The notes under the pieces are model-generated. The model worked only from the letters and a program-made list of their open reading frames with translations, made no database searches and was not told where the DNA came from. 64,000 nucleotides of DNA from Saccharothrix australiensis (lineage in GTDB: Bacteria; Actinomycetota; Actinomycetes; Mycobacteriales; Pseudonocardiaceae), in contig NZ_RBXO01000001.1 of assembly GCF_003634935.1 (NCBI RefSeq), positions 5,853,501-5,917,500 of the forward strand, written 5' to 3'. The number at the start of each line of letters is the position of its first letter. Within the stretch, counting starts at the first letter, position 1. Below, piece by piece: positions 50,443 through 59,029 of this stretch. The position numbers and the translations under genes are program-made.

Positions 50443-51429
50443 TCAGAGGGTGATGCCCCGCTCACCGAGCCAGCCGAGCGGGTCGATCTTGTCCGACCCG
50501 CCGATCCACACCTCGAAGTGCAGGTGCGGGCCGGTCGACTGGCCGCGGTTGCCCATCGTCGCGATCTGCTGGCCCGCGCCGACCTGCTGGCCCTGCGCCA
50601 CCAGGATCTCGTTGACGTGCCCGTAGACGGTGATCGTGCCGTCGTTGTGCTGCACGCGGACCCAGAGGCCGAACCCGCTGGCGGGACCGGCCTCGACCAC
50701 GACGCCGTCCATCGCCGACAGGATCGGGGTGCCGATGGAGTTCGCGATGTCGACGCCGAAGTGGGTCGTGCCCCACCGCGAGCCGTAGCCCGAGGTGAAC
50801 GTGCCCTCGGCCGGCTTCACGACCGAGGCGCGTGGCGCACTGGCGGCCGGCCGCTCGACCGGCCGCTCGACCGGCCGGGCCGCGGCCTCCTCGGCGGCCC
50901 GCGCCTCGGCGTCGGCCTGGGCCTGGGCCTGGGACCGCTCGGCGGCGACGCGGGCCTTCTCCGCCTCTTCGGCGGCGACGCGGGCCTTCTCGGCCTCCTC
51001 GGCGTCCTTCTGGCGCTTGATCTCGGCCTGGCGCGCGGCGTAGCCCTCGGAGGCGTGCCGGAGGGCCTGGTCGACGTTGCGGCGGGCGTAGAGCCCTTCG
51101 GACCGCATGAGCTTCGCCGTCTCCAGGCCCGGCTCGATCGCGTGCCGGGTCTCGGCGGTCCGGTGCGTGGACGGCTCGGCCAGCGCGGCGGCCAGGTCCG
51201 TGCTCGCCGCGAGCGGCGTGATCCGGGGGTCGATCGAGTTGGCGACGACGCCGACGCCCGCGGTCAGCGTGCCGAACGCGAGGACCGCCGCGATCTTGCC
51301 GGTGAGCGGTGTGGTCTTCCGGTCTTCCACGCGGTGGGAGCCGGACTCGCCGGTGGGTTTCGGGGACGTGCGGAACACGCTGCGACCACCGGCTTTGAAA
51401 TGCCGTGTCAAAGGGTTGCCTTCCTGCAT
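50443..51429 (-). CDS. M23 family (LytM) peptidoglycan endopeptidase
   Basis: 328 residues, probably exported. A short cytoplasmic part is followed by a signal/anchor helix (IAAVLAFGTLTAGVGVVANS, about 46-65), then a charged coiled coil (about 120-185) built from EAEKARVAAE-type repeats and a PVERPVERP linker. The LytM zinc domain lies at about 205-320: HFGVDIANSIG (His and Asp ligands) and GPHLHFEVWIGG (HxH). Cuts peptide cross-links in peptidoglycan. ATG at 51429. An MtrA-like direct repeat lies about 75-90 bp upstream, fitting cell-wall-stress control of hydrolases. A long hairpin follows the gene. Confidence 0.94.
   Translation of the reverse strand: MQEGNPLTRHFKAGGRSVFRTSPKPTGESGSHRVEDRKTTPLTGKIAAVLAFGTLTAGVGVVANSIDPRITPLAASTDLAAALAEPSTHRTAETRHAIEPGLETAKLMRSEGLYARRNVDQALRHASEGYAARQAEIKRQKDAEEAEKARVAAEEAEKARVAAERSQAQAQADAEARAAEEAAARPVERPVERPAASAPRASVVKPAEGTFTSGYGSRWGTTHFGVDIANSIGTPILSAMDGVVVEAGPASGFGLWVRVQHNDGTITVYGHVNEILVAQGQQVGAGQQIATMGNRGQSTGPHLHFEVWIGGSDKIDPLGWLGERGITL
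50849..50880. repeat. 12-bp repeat coding for PVER in M23 linker
   Basis: Two perfect GGCCGCTCGACC units and a partial third. A further 30-bp duplication (50939-50968 and 50969-50998, one or two differences) codes for the coiled-coil repeat. Confidence 0.85.
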
Positions 51430-51504
51430 CGGGGAGCCCGGTCAGGACGTCCGGCGGGGGATCCGGGTGACGGCGCTTTCGGGGAGCGCCGCCGTGTCCT
51501 TTTG

Positions 51505-51520
51505 GTGACCGAACCGTGAC
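51505..51520. promoter_or_regulatory. MtrA-like direct repeat upstream of the M23 gene
   Basis: GTGAC-N6-GTGAC on the plus strand (GTCAC-N6-GTCAC in the direction of the M23 gene). This matches the direct-repeat site described for the actinobacterial response regulator MtrA, which controls cell-wall hydrolase genes including M23 peptidases. Two more ATGTCAC/GTGACAT elements lie at 51543-51549 and 51590-51596. Confidence 0.6.
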
Positions 51521-51803
51521 ATGCGGCGGGGAACGTAACCCGATGTCACGAATGAAGGCAACCCACACTTCCGCGACTAGGCAAGATTGGTGACATACCA
51601 CACTGATCGCTACTTTTCGTGTTCAAGTACCCCCAAGTTCTGAAACCTGGCGTTATAAACCGCAGGTCAGGCAACGGTTCGCAAGATCACACGATCCCCG
51701 TTCAAACATGATCGAAATGCGCACCGTGCCGAACTCCTGACGCACCGCCACAACGCCGACAAAGCCCCATTCCGCACCGAAAATCGACCACTCGCGCCGC
51801 CTC

Positions 51804-51938
51804 GAAGATCACGCCCGAGCACTCCCCGCGCCCCCGGAAGATCACGACCCGAACGCTTTCCCCTCCATGTGAAGATCGGCACCGGAGCGCTTTCCCGTCC
51901 AACCGAAGATCGGGCCCCGAGCGCTTTCCCCGCCCATT
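51804..51938. repeat. Four-copy 33-34-bp tandem repeat array
   Basis: Units begin with GAAGATC at 51804, 51837, 51871 and 51905 and share the skeleton GAAGATCnnnnCCCGAGCGCTTTCCC. The first copy is most diverged. There are no spacers, so it is not CRISPR. It lies between the M23 promoter region and the decayed IS630 copy; 51540-52029 holds no gene that I can support. Confidence 0.85.
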
Positions 51939-52029
51939 CGGAGAGCAAGTTCGCGCACGCCCCGGCCCGCCGGGACAGGTCGACGCGGGCACGTCCGCCG
52001 ATCGGGATCATGCCGCCCACCGGCGACAG

Positions 52030-52606
52030 GTCGGTCAGGCTGCTCGGGATCGTGGGCGGCCCCGGCGTTGGTGGCGTTCGCTGCGGATGCGTGCTCGTTC
52101 GCGGCGTCGGACGTCGGGGTGACGGGCGTTGGCGTTGCGCCGGCGCAGATGCTGCTGGAGCCGTCCGGCCGGGACGGTGTGGTTGGGGTGGTTGATGTTG
52201 GCGATGACGAAGGTGCGCAGTGGCCCGAGCTGCTTCGTGCACGGTGCCCGGCCCGAGCCGTGGTGCGGGCGGATCGACAGCGGCCCGCACTGGTCGAAGG
52301 CGGAACACCGGTTCGAAAAGCGGGTCAGGACCTCGTCGCTGCGGTCGAGTCCGGCGTCGAAGTCGGGACCGTTGGAGGTCTTCCAGGTGCGGGTGCGCTG
52401 GAAGCCGACGCCGTAACGGTGCGGGATCTACCGCAGCCGCTCCCGGCCGGGGTCCAGGGCCGCCGGGCCGCGGGCGTTGAAGTCGTGGATGACATCGCGG
52501 ACGGTGTCCGGGTCGGCGGCGACCAGCCGTGCGATCGACGGCGCGGGGGTCCCGGACGACGAGGCCGGGGATGATCATCGCCCGGCGCATCCGGATCGTG
52601 CCCTGC
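52030..52606 (-). pseudogene. Decayed IS630-family transposase copy
   Basis: Nucleotide and protein similarity to the intact element at 53364-54627, same orientation, but with two large internal deletions (after HHGSGRAP and after FNARGPAALDP), a frameshift after RRAMIIP, an in-frame TAG near 52430 and no left terminal repeat. Surviving blocks include RLVAADPDTVRDVIHDFNA, FQRTRTWKTSNGPDFDAG and LRTFVIANINHPNHTV. The right side ends abruptly at 52606, where IS982 sequence begins. Confidence 0.9.
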
Positions 52607-53363
52607 CAGCTGCGGTTCCTGCCCGCCCGGAGGCCCGGCGCGTTCCGGCACCTGCCCGGCCAGTCACGCTACAACCGCCGCCTGCGAGCCGCGTTACCGC
52701 TGATCAAGCCGGTCACGCGCTGGCCGGCGACCGACACCGACCTGTGGACCGACACACCACCTGGATCGTCGACTCCACCCCGGTCGAATCCGGCCGGTCC
52801 CGGCCCACGGTCAAGCGCTCGGAGTTGGCCGGCTGGGCGAGGTACGGCTACTGCCGCTCCCACTCCCGCTGGTTCCAGGGACCGCGGCCGCACCCGGTCT
52901 GCACCCCCGCCGGGCTCCCGGTCACCTGGGCACTGGCCGACCCGGAGATCGACGAGCGGCAGGTGCTCACGGCGATCTGCGACCACGAACCCCGCCTGCT
53001 CGCCGACCGCCCCGGCCTGCTCGTCATCGCCGACAACGGCTACGTCTCCCGCGAACTCGACCACTACCTCGCCGAACGCGGCGTCCGACTGATCCGGCCC
53101 TCCTACCGCAACCGCACACCGCGCCCGGCCGAACCACTGCTCAAGTCCATCCGCCAGCTCATCGAGTCCGTCAACGACACCCTGAAGAGCCAGTTGGACC
53201 TGGAACAGCACGGCGGGCGCACCATCGACGGCGTCGGAGTCCGCCTCGCCCAACGCATCCCGGCCCTCACCGCCGCCATCCGGCACAACCGCGCCACCGG
53301 CCAACCCGTCACCCGATCCTTGACCGCCTACGACCACGGACCGGGTTACGCATTACTCGTCTA
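52607..53363 (+). pseudogene. IS982-family transposase remnant
   Basis: Starts mid-gene at LRFLPARRPGAFRHLPGQS, which is deep inside an IS982 transposase, so the 5' part is missing. One frame carries YNRRLRAALPLIKPV and LATDTDLWTD-like sequence, then a frameshift near 52750 moves to the frame with TTWIVDSTPVESGRSR (first Asp), LLVIADNGYVSREL (second Asp) and LIESVNDTLKSQL (Glu). Its end is fused to the IS630 target site at 53362. Non-functional. Confidence 0.9.
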
Positions 53364-54627
53364 GTGCGTTGACCACATAGGTTCGCCGGATTGGTCAGGC
53401 TGCTCGCGGTCGGCCCCAGCGTTGGTGGCGTTCGCTGCGGATGCGTGCTCGTTCGCGGCGTCGGGCGTCGAGGACGTCGGGGTGACGGGCGTTGGCGTTG
53501 CGCCAGCGCAGGTGTTCTTGGAGCCTGCGGGCCAGAACGGTGTGGTTGGGGTGGTTGGAGTTGGCGATGACGAAGGTGCGCAGTGGTCCGAACTGCGGCT
53601 CGATGGGATTGGCCCAGGAAGCGTAGGTGGGGGTCAGGCGGATCTCGACGTTGTTGTCGGAAGCCCAGCCGAGGATTTTCGGGGTCTTGTTGGCCGACAG
53701 GTTGTCCATGATCACGTAGATCGGCGTGCCGTCCGGTCTGGCCGCCCGGATCGATCTGAGGGCGGCCAGGCTGTGGTCGCCGCCCTTGCGGCGGCGGGTC
53801 ATGCCCCAGAGCTTGTCGTCGCCGACGGAGTAGCAGCCGTGGAAGTAGCGGATTCCGTGGGTGCGGCGGTAGGTCGCCGGCAACCGTTCCGGCTTCGTGC
53901 GCGGTGCCCAGCCGGAGCCGTGGTGCGGGTGGATCGAGAGTGGTCCGAACTGGTCGAAGGCGAAACACCGGTGCGGGAACCTGATGAGGACCTCGTCGAT
54001 GCGGTCGAGTTTGGCGTCGAAGTCCGGATCGTTGGAGGTCTTCCAGGTCCGGGTGCGCTGGAAGGTCATCCCGTGTTCGCGCAGGATCTGCCGCAGTCGT
54101 TCCCGGCCGATGCGCACCCGCCGGTCGGGGTTGCGGTGCAGATGGGCGGCGAGTGTGCGCAGGCTCCACCGGGTGAAGGGCAGGCCCGCCCTCGCGGGGC
54201 GGGCCTTGGCCGTCGCCAGGACGAACGCGATGTCGTCGGGGCCGATCAGGCGGGGACGGCCTCCCGCCCAGCTAGGGTCCAGCGCCGCCAGGCCGCGGGC
54301 GTTGAAGTCGTGGATCACGTCCCGCACGGTGTCCGGGTCGGCCGCGACCAGCCGGGCGATCGACGGCGCGGGTGTCCCGGACGACGAGGCCAGGATGATC
54401 ACCGCCCGGCGCATCCGGATCGTGCCCTGCTTGCCCCGCCGCACGTAATTCAGCAGACGACGGCCCTCGTCCTCGGTTAATCGACGTGCTCTGACCGGCT
54501 CGGCCATCGACCCGTCCTCGTGCTCGGCGGCGACTACGTCACCACCGAGCACGAGATCACCACGAACCGGAATCGGGGATCTTGTCCGGCGTGTCCCCAA
54601 CCCGGTGAACGTATGTGGTCAACGCAC
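53364..54627 (-). mobile_element. Intact IS630-family insertion sequence
   Basis: 1264-bp element with terminal inverted repeats starting GTGCGTTGACCACATA (27 of 29 positions match, counting the flanking CTA), flanked on both sides by the TA dinucleotide (53362-53363 and 54628-54629) as expected for TA-targeted IS630 insertion. It carries one transposase gene. Left flank is IS982 debris, right flank is the last codons of the PBP gene. Confidence 0.95.
53395..54507 (-). CDS. IS630 family transposase
   Basis: 370 residues, intact. N-terminal helix-turn-helix pair (about 40-110; PSIARLVAADPDTVRDVIHDF and RWSLRTLAAHL), then the DDE nuclease: Asp in CFAFDQFGPLSI, Asp in IYVIMDNLSANKT and Glu in WANPIEPQFGPLR. 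The ATG at 54507 follows GAGGACGGG; an upstream TTG frame runs into the terminal repeat region. Frame is free of stops, so the element may still be mobile, and the decayed copy at 52030-52606 shows this family has been active before. Confidence 0.95.
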   Translation of the reverse strand: MAEPVRARRLTEDEGRRLLNYVRRGKQGTIRMRRAVIILASSSGTPAPSIARLVAADPDTVRDVIHDFNARGLAALDPSWAGGRPRLIGPDDIAFVLATAKARPARAGLPFTRWSLRTLAAHLHRNPDRRVRIGRERLRQILREHGMTFQRTRTWKTSNDPDFDAKLDRIDEVLIRFPHRCFAFDQFGPLSIHPHHGSGWAPRTKPERLPATYRRTHGIRYFHGCYSVGDDKLWGMTRRRKGGDHSLAALRSIRAARPDGTPIYVIMDNLSANKTPKILGWASDNNVEIRLTPTYASWANPIEPQFGPLRTFVIANSNHPNHTVLARRLQEHLRWRNANARHPDVLDARRRERARIRSERHQRWGRPRAA

Positions 54628-56738
54628 TAGCGGTAACGGGGTTCGACTGGTGGCAGGGGCTTGTGCGGCAGTGGTTCGTGGAGGACGCGCATGGTGTTGA
54701 ACCACGTCGGCGCGGCCACCTGGCCGCCGAAGACGCCGTTGCTGTCGTTCGTCCCGCACAGGCGCGGCGGGGTGCTGTTGCAGATCACCTGGGGCGCCAC
54801 GCCGTCGGTGAAGGTCATCACCGCGCCCGCGTAGTCCGGGGTCGCGCCGAGGAAGGCCACCGAGTGGTGGTTCTCCGTCGTACCGGTCTTGCCCACCATC
54901 GGCCGGTCCCAGCCCCTGGCCGCGCCGTGCGCCGTGCCGTTGGGCTTGACGTCCGCGCTCATCGCGGTGGCGAGGGCGTTGGCGACCTCGGGCGCCACCG
55001 CCTGGTCGCACGGCGCTTCCTTGAGCTGCACCGGACGGCCCTCGCGGTCGACGATCTTCTCCACCGGGGTCGGCGGGCACCACTTGCCGCCGCTGACGAT
55101 GGTCGCCGCCACGTTCGACAGCTCCAGGATGCTCGTCGGACCCGCGCCCAACGTGAACGACCCGGCGTTGTCGCGCTTGTACTGGTCGCCCTGCGACGGG
55201 CCGTTCGACCCGTCCGCCTTCAACGGCTCACCGCGGCTGTTCACGCCCTGCATCGACTCGCGCAGGCCCAGCCGGTACGCCATGTCCACGACGTTGTTCA
55301 GCCCGGCGATCTCCTCCAGGATGATGAACCCCGTGTTCGGCGACTGCGCGAGCGCGTCGGTCAGCGTCATCTTCTCCGGGTACGTGCCCGCGTTGCGCAC
55401 CGTGTAGCCCTTGGTGCCGCCGTACTGCCGGGACGTGTACACCGATGGGACGTCGATCTGCCGGTCGATGCCCGCCACGCCGCGCTCCAGCGCCGCCGCC
55501 GCCGTGAACACCTTGTAGATCGAGCCCGCGCCGAACTTCGTCACCTCGGCCGGGATCGAGTAGGCGCTCTGCCCGGCCTCGGCGTTGTTGCCGAAGTCGC
55601 GGTTCGCCGCCAGCGCGCGCACGCGGTGCTTGTCGCCGCCCGGCTGCACGACGGCGATGGCGTTCGCCACGCCCTCCTGGGTCTTGGGCACCTGCTGCTC
55701 CGCGGCCTCCTTCGCGGCGTGGGTCGCCACCGGGTCCATCGTGGTGGTGATGGTGTAGCCGCCCTTGCGCAGGTCGTCGATCGACAGGCCGCTCTTGTCG
55801 AGGTAGTCGATCAGGTACCGGCAGAAGAAGCCGTACACCGGGCCGTCGCCCGCGCCCACGCAACCGTTGGGCAGCACCCTGAGGTCCGGCACCACGCCGA
55901 TGTCCGCCGCCTTGTACTCGGCGGCCTTCTCCTCGGCCACCTTCTGGTCCGCGCCGAACGCGCCGTTCTCCCGCATCTTGTCGATCACGGTGTTGCGCCG
56001 CTTGATCGCGGGCTCCACCGCCGCGCCGGGGTTGAGCCGGCTCGGCTCGTTGACCAGGCCGGCGAGCATCGCCGCCTGCGGCACGGTGAGCTTGTCCGGC
56101 GTCGTGCCGAAGTAGGTCTTGGCCGCCGCGCCGACGCCGTAGGTGCCGTTGCCGAACGGGACGACGTTGAGGTAGTTCGTGAGGATCTCGTCCTTGGACA
56201 TCTTCTGCTCGAGCTGCGTGGCGATGCGCGCCTCGCTGATCTTGCGGCCCAGGGTCGCCTCGGTCGCCTTGGCGTACGCCTCCTGCTCGCCCTTGCCCAC
56301 CACGAACGCCAGGTAGTTCTTGACGTACTGCTGGGTCAGCGTCGACGCGCCCTGCGACGTCTCGCCGTCCACGCCGGCCTTGGCCGCCGCACGCGCGATG
56401 CCCTGCCAGTCCACGCCCTTGTGCTCGAAGAACCGCTTGTCCTCGATCGCGATGATCGCGGCCTTCATGGTGTCCGCGATGTCCTTGGACGCCACCGGGA
56501 TGCGGTACTGGTCGTACAGGTACGCGATCGGCTGGCCGTGCATGTCCTGGACGGTGGTGACCAGCGGCAGCTCGGCCTTGGTCAGCTCACCCGAGGTCTG
56601 GTCGACGGTGTCGGCGGCCCGGTTGGACGCGAGGCCCATCCCTCCCACGACGGGGAACAGCAGGGCGGCCACCAGCACACCCGCCACGAGGCACAGCCCC
56701 ACCAACTTGAACAGACCCGTCGCGCGCGCGGCGAACAC
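54627..56738 (-). CDS. Class A penicillin-binding protein (transglycosylase/transpeptidase)
   Basis: 703 residues. N-terminal membrane anchor LVGLCLVAGVLVAALLFPVV (about 12-31), GT51 glycosyltransferase (about 60-240; catalytic Glu in AIEDKRFFEHKGVDWQGIA, then STLTQQYVKNYL) and transpeptidase (about 330-650) with SxxK in GAGSIYKVF, SPN and KTGTT. Polymerises and cross-links peptidoglycan. GTG start at 56738 immediately follows an in-frame TGA, so it is fixed. The stop TAG is made at the IS630 junction (the TA target plus G of the element), so the native C-terminus may have been longer; the present tail ends PLPPVEPRYR. A LexA box lies 185 bp upstream. Confidence 0.95.
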   Translation of the reverse strand: MFAARATGLFKLVGLCLVAGVLVAALLFPVVGGMGLASNRAADTVDQTSGELTKAELPLVTTVQDMHGQPIAYLYDQYRIPVASKDIADTMKAAIIAIEDKRFFEHKGVDWQGIARAAAKAGVDGETSQGASTLTQQYVKNYLAFVVGKGEQEAYAKATEATLGRKISEARIATQLEQKMSKDEILTNYLNVVPFGNGTYGVGAAAKTYFGTTPDKLTVPQAAMLAGLVNEPSRLNPGAAVEPAIKRRNTVIDKMRENGAFGADQKVAEEKAAEYKAADIGVVPDLRVLPNGCVGAGDGPVYGFFCRYLIDYLDKSGLSIDDLRKGGYTITTTMDPVATHAAKEAAEQQVPKTQEGVANAIAVVQPGGDKHRVRALAANRDFGNNAEAGQSAYSIPAEVTKFGAGSIYKVFTAAAALERGVAGIDRQIDVPSVYTSRQYGGTKGYTVRNAGTYPEKMTLTDALAQSPNTGFIILEEIAGLNNVVDMAYRLGLRESMQGVNSRGEPLKADGSNGPSQGDQYKRDNAGSFTLGAGPTSILELSNVAATIVSGGKWCPPTPVEKIVDREGRPVQLKEAPCDQAVAPEVANALATAMSADVKPNGTAHGAARGWDRPMVGKTGTTENHHSVAFLGATPDYAGAVMTFTDGVAPQVICNSTPPRLCGTNDSNGVFGGQVAAPTWFNTMRVLHEPLPHKPLPPVEPRYR

Positions 56739-56922
56739 TGGTCAACCCCTTCCGAAAGCCCTGCGAAGCCCCTGTGATCCCCCACGGGAGAAAAGCTCCC
56801 TGGTCATTAAGTCGCGCGGCGACCGCCCCAGGTTGCTTGCGCACCCGAAATTACTCCTGCCCCGTCCGGCCGGCGGCGAAACCCCCCGCGCTCGGGTGGC
56901 CGCCGTCCGTCCGGGTACAGTG

Positions 56923-56938
56923 TCGAACAGGAGTTCGA
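56923..56938. promoter_or_regulatory. LexA (SOS) box
   Basis: TCGAAC-AGGA-GTTCGA, a perfect match to the canonical actinobacterial LexA box TCGAAC-N4-GTTCGA. On the minus side it is 185 bp upstream of the PBP start. On the plus side the AGGAG inside the box and an overlapping ATG open a mini-ORF. Confidence 0.85.
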
Positions 56939-56964
56939 TGGTGGGCAAGATCACGATCGGGTGA
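56938..56964 (+). other. LexA-overlapped mini-ORF (MVGKITIG)
   Basis: Eight codons and TGA, with AGGAG four bases before the ATG; the start codon's A is the last base of the LexA box. It ends one base before the convergent kinase stop. It could be a leader, a relic of an SOS gene whose body was lost, or chance. Confidence 0.35.
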
Positions 56965-58005
56965 TCAGCCCGAGGCGCGCAGGCGGATCGTCGCGCTCGC
57001 CCGCCGCACCTCCGCGCCCGCGTGGCACGGCAGGACGTCCTCCAGGAACGCGTACCCGCGCAGGTCCTCGTCCACCGCGCGCCGGCTCACCGTCCGCCAC
57101 CACGTCGCGATGTCCACCCAGCCCGGCGCGGACAGCGACCCGCCGAAGTGCTGCACGGACAGCGCCGCGCACAGGTTCGCGAACCGCACGCGGTGCGCCA
57201 GCGGCCACCCGGCGAGCGTGCCCAGGACGAACCCCGCGCCGAAGACGTCGCCGGCGCCGGTCGAGTCCAGCGGAGCGACGTTCAGGCCGCGCACGTCCAC
57301 CACCTCGCCGGTGGCGGAGTCGACGGCGACCGCTCCCCGGCCGCCGCGCGTCACCACCACCACGGGCACGTGCTCCGCCAACGCCTTCGCGGCGCGCTCG
57401 GGCGACTCGCAGCGCGCGTAGCTCATCGCCTCCACCTCGTTGGGCAGGAACACGTCGTACCCGTCGAGCCGCCGCAACAGCTCCGCGCCCCACACCTCGG
57501 TCCGGTCCCACCCGATGTCGGCGAACAGCAGCGCGCCGTCCTCCTTCGCCCGCCGCACCCACCGCTCCTCCTCCGGCTGGAGGTGCACGAAGCACGCCCG
57601 CGTGCGCGGTGGCGGGTCCAGCATCTCGTCGGCCGACACGGGCGCCCGGTGCCCGTGGGTGACCATCGAGCGGTCGCGGTCCATCGCCATCGACACCGTG
57701 ACCGGCGAGTGCCAGCCGTAGAACCGGCGGCAGTAGGAGAGGTCGACGCCCTCCTGCTCGGCGAGGACCTCCCAGCAGAAGTCGCCGTAGGCGTCCTCGC
57801 CGAACGCGGCGGACAGGGCGGTGCGGAGCTGTAGCCTGCGCAGCGCCACGGCCAGGTTCGCGATGCCGCCGGGGCACGAGCCGAGGCCCTCGGCCCACAC
57901 CTCGGTGCCCGGCGCGGGCGTCCTGGGCAGGCCGGTGAAGATGATGTCCAGGAACACCGTGCCGGACAGCAGCACGTCGAACCGGGGCGCGTCGGCGGAC
58001 TCCAT
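56965..58005 (-). CDS. PfkB family carbohydrate kinase
   Basis: 346 residues, ribokinase fold. N-terminal half: FDVLLSGTVFLDIIF and GSCPGGIANLAVALRRL (substrate Gly-Gly hinge). Signature 2 is LDSTGAGDVFGAGFVLGTLA with the catalytic Asp (about 258). ATG at 58005. A 19-bp gap separates it from the upstream sigma factor gene on the same strand, so it is likely co-transcribed with it. Sugar substrate unknown; it differs from typical ribokinases by an extra C-terminal helix block. Confidence 0.92.
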   Translation of the reverse strand: MESADAPRFDVLLSGTVFLDIIFTGLPRTPAPGTEVWAEGLGSCPGGIANLAVALRRLQLRTALSAAFGEDAYGDFCWEVLAEQEGVDLSYCRRFYGWHSPVTVSMAMDRDRSMVTHGHRAPVSADEMLDPPPRTRACFVHLQPEEERWVRRAKEDGALLFADIGWDRTEVWGAELLRRLDGYDVFLPNEVEAMSYARCESPERAAKALAEHVPVVVVTRGGRGAVAVDSATGEVVDVRGLNVAPLDSTGAGDVFGAGFVLGTLAGWPLAHRVRFANLCAALSVQHFGGSLSAPGWVDIATWWRTVSRRAVDEDLRGYAFLEDVLPCHAGAEVRRASATIRLRASG

Positions 58006-58024
58006 CCCCCAACGATGCCAGGCG

Positions 58025-58720
58025 TCAGCCCTGCACGGCGGCGAACATCTCCCTCATCCGGGCCAGCGCGCGGTGCTGGGCGACCCGCACCGCGCCGGGC
58101 GTCGAGCCGACGGCCGCCGCGGTCTCCTCGGCGGACAGCCCCACCGCGACCCGCAGCACCAGGATCTCCCGCTGCCGCTCGGGCAGCTGCTGGAGCAGCT
58201 GGGTGATGTGCCCGATCATCTCGCCGTTCACGGCGCGCTGCTCCGGCCCGTCCTCCGGGGCGGGCGTGTCGGGCAGCTCGGGGACGACCTCGGAGCGGCT
58301 GCGCACGGCGCGCCTGCGCGCGTCGGCCACCTTGTGCGCGGCGATGCCGTACACGAACGCGAGGAACGACGCGGGCTCGTACCGGTACCGGCCGACCGCC
58401 GACACCACGGCCAGGCACACCTCCTGCGCGATGTCCTCGGCCGACACGAGGGTGCGCTCGCGGGAGCCCACGCGCGCCCGGCAGTAGCGCAGGACCAGCG
58501 GCTGGATGCGGACCAGGAGCTGCTCGATCGCGCGCGGCTCGCCCGCGAGCGCGGCGTCGACCAGCTCGGACAGCTCGGCCTCGGCCAGCCAGCGCGCGGT
58601 GATCCGCCGCGGCGCGCCGCCGGCGACCAGCCTGACCTCGGGACGACCGGGCGCACCCGCGTCGCCGACCGCGCCGATCCCGATCCCGACGTCGGCTCGC
58701 GCGGATGCGTGCTGCGCCAT
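58025..58720 (-). CDS. ECF RNA polymerase sigma factor (SigD/ShbA-like)
   Basis: 231 residues. Region 2: LSELVDAALAGEPRAIEQLLVRIQPLV then AEDIAQEVCLAVVSAVGRYRYEPASFLAFVYGIAAHKVADARR (in part: DIAQEVCLAVV, promoter -10 contacts). Region 4: LQQLPERQREILVLRVAVG and GLSAEETAAAVGSTPGAVRVAQHRAL, the -35 helix-turn-helix. An N-terminal extension of about 45 residues and the short linker match the SigD/ShbA group, which in actinomycetes controls expression of the principal sigma factor. ATG at 58720 after GAGGAGG. No anti-sigma gene is adjacent. Probably transcribed with the kinase gene. Confidence 0.93.
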   Translation of the reverse strand: MAQHASARADVGIGIGAVGDAGAPGRPEVRLVAGGAPRRITARWLAEAELSELVDAALAGEPRAIEQLLVRIQPLVLRYCRARVGSRERTLVSAEDIAQEVCLAVVSAVGRYRYEPASFLAFVYGIAAHKVADARRRAVRSRSEVVPELPDTPAPEDGPEQRAVNGEMIGHITQLLQQLPERQREILVLRVAVGLSAEETAAAVGSTPGAVRVAQHRALARMREMFAAVQG

Positions 58721-59029
58721 CCGGCGACCTCCTCACGCTCGTCAACCCTGCCCGGCACATCCCGGCTCACTCATGAGGAGGGGGAACCGCGCCTCCTGAT
58801 ACGGGATTCGCCAAAGCTGACCACGAACGGAGTCCACGTGGTGGGAACAGCACCCGTCCGAGGGAGGGAAGCAGCCGATCGGATCAGTCGCAACGCGCGT
58901 TGGTTCACTTCACCGAGCGGACACGCACCCGAACGGGGTATCGAGAAACGACGTTCCAGCGTAGACGTGTGCAGGTGGTCGGTTGGGCGTGCGGCATCCG
59001 GTGATCTGTGCGGTGCCGCCGCGCGGTCG
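58721..59029. other. Intergenic region upstream of the sigma factor gene
   Basis: About 310 bp; no gene. Contains the promoter for the sigma factor/kinase unit. A small AGGAGG...CCTCCT inverted repeat lies near 58776-58797; no other structure was recognised. Confidence 0.4.

Noticed and set aside
51430..51620. c-di-AMP (ydaO-type) riboswitch upstream of the M23 gene
   Set aside because: Such riboswitches often precede actinomycete cell-wall hydrolases, so I read the leader on the minus strand, but I could not find the conserved core blocks. A covariance search (Rfam ydaO-yuaA) would decide.
51804..51938. CRISPR array
   Set aside because: The units are contiguous 33-34-bp repeats without unique spacers, and no cas gene is present.
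51702..51992. Minus-strand ORF of 96 codons across the tandem repeats
   Set aside because: Its amino-acid pattern is only the translation of the repeat, with no ribosome site and no domain.
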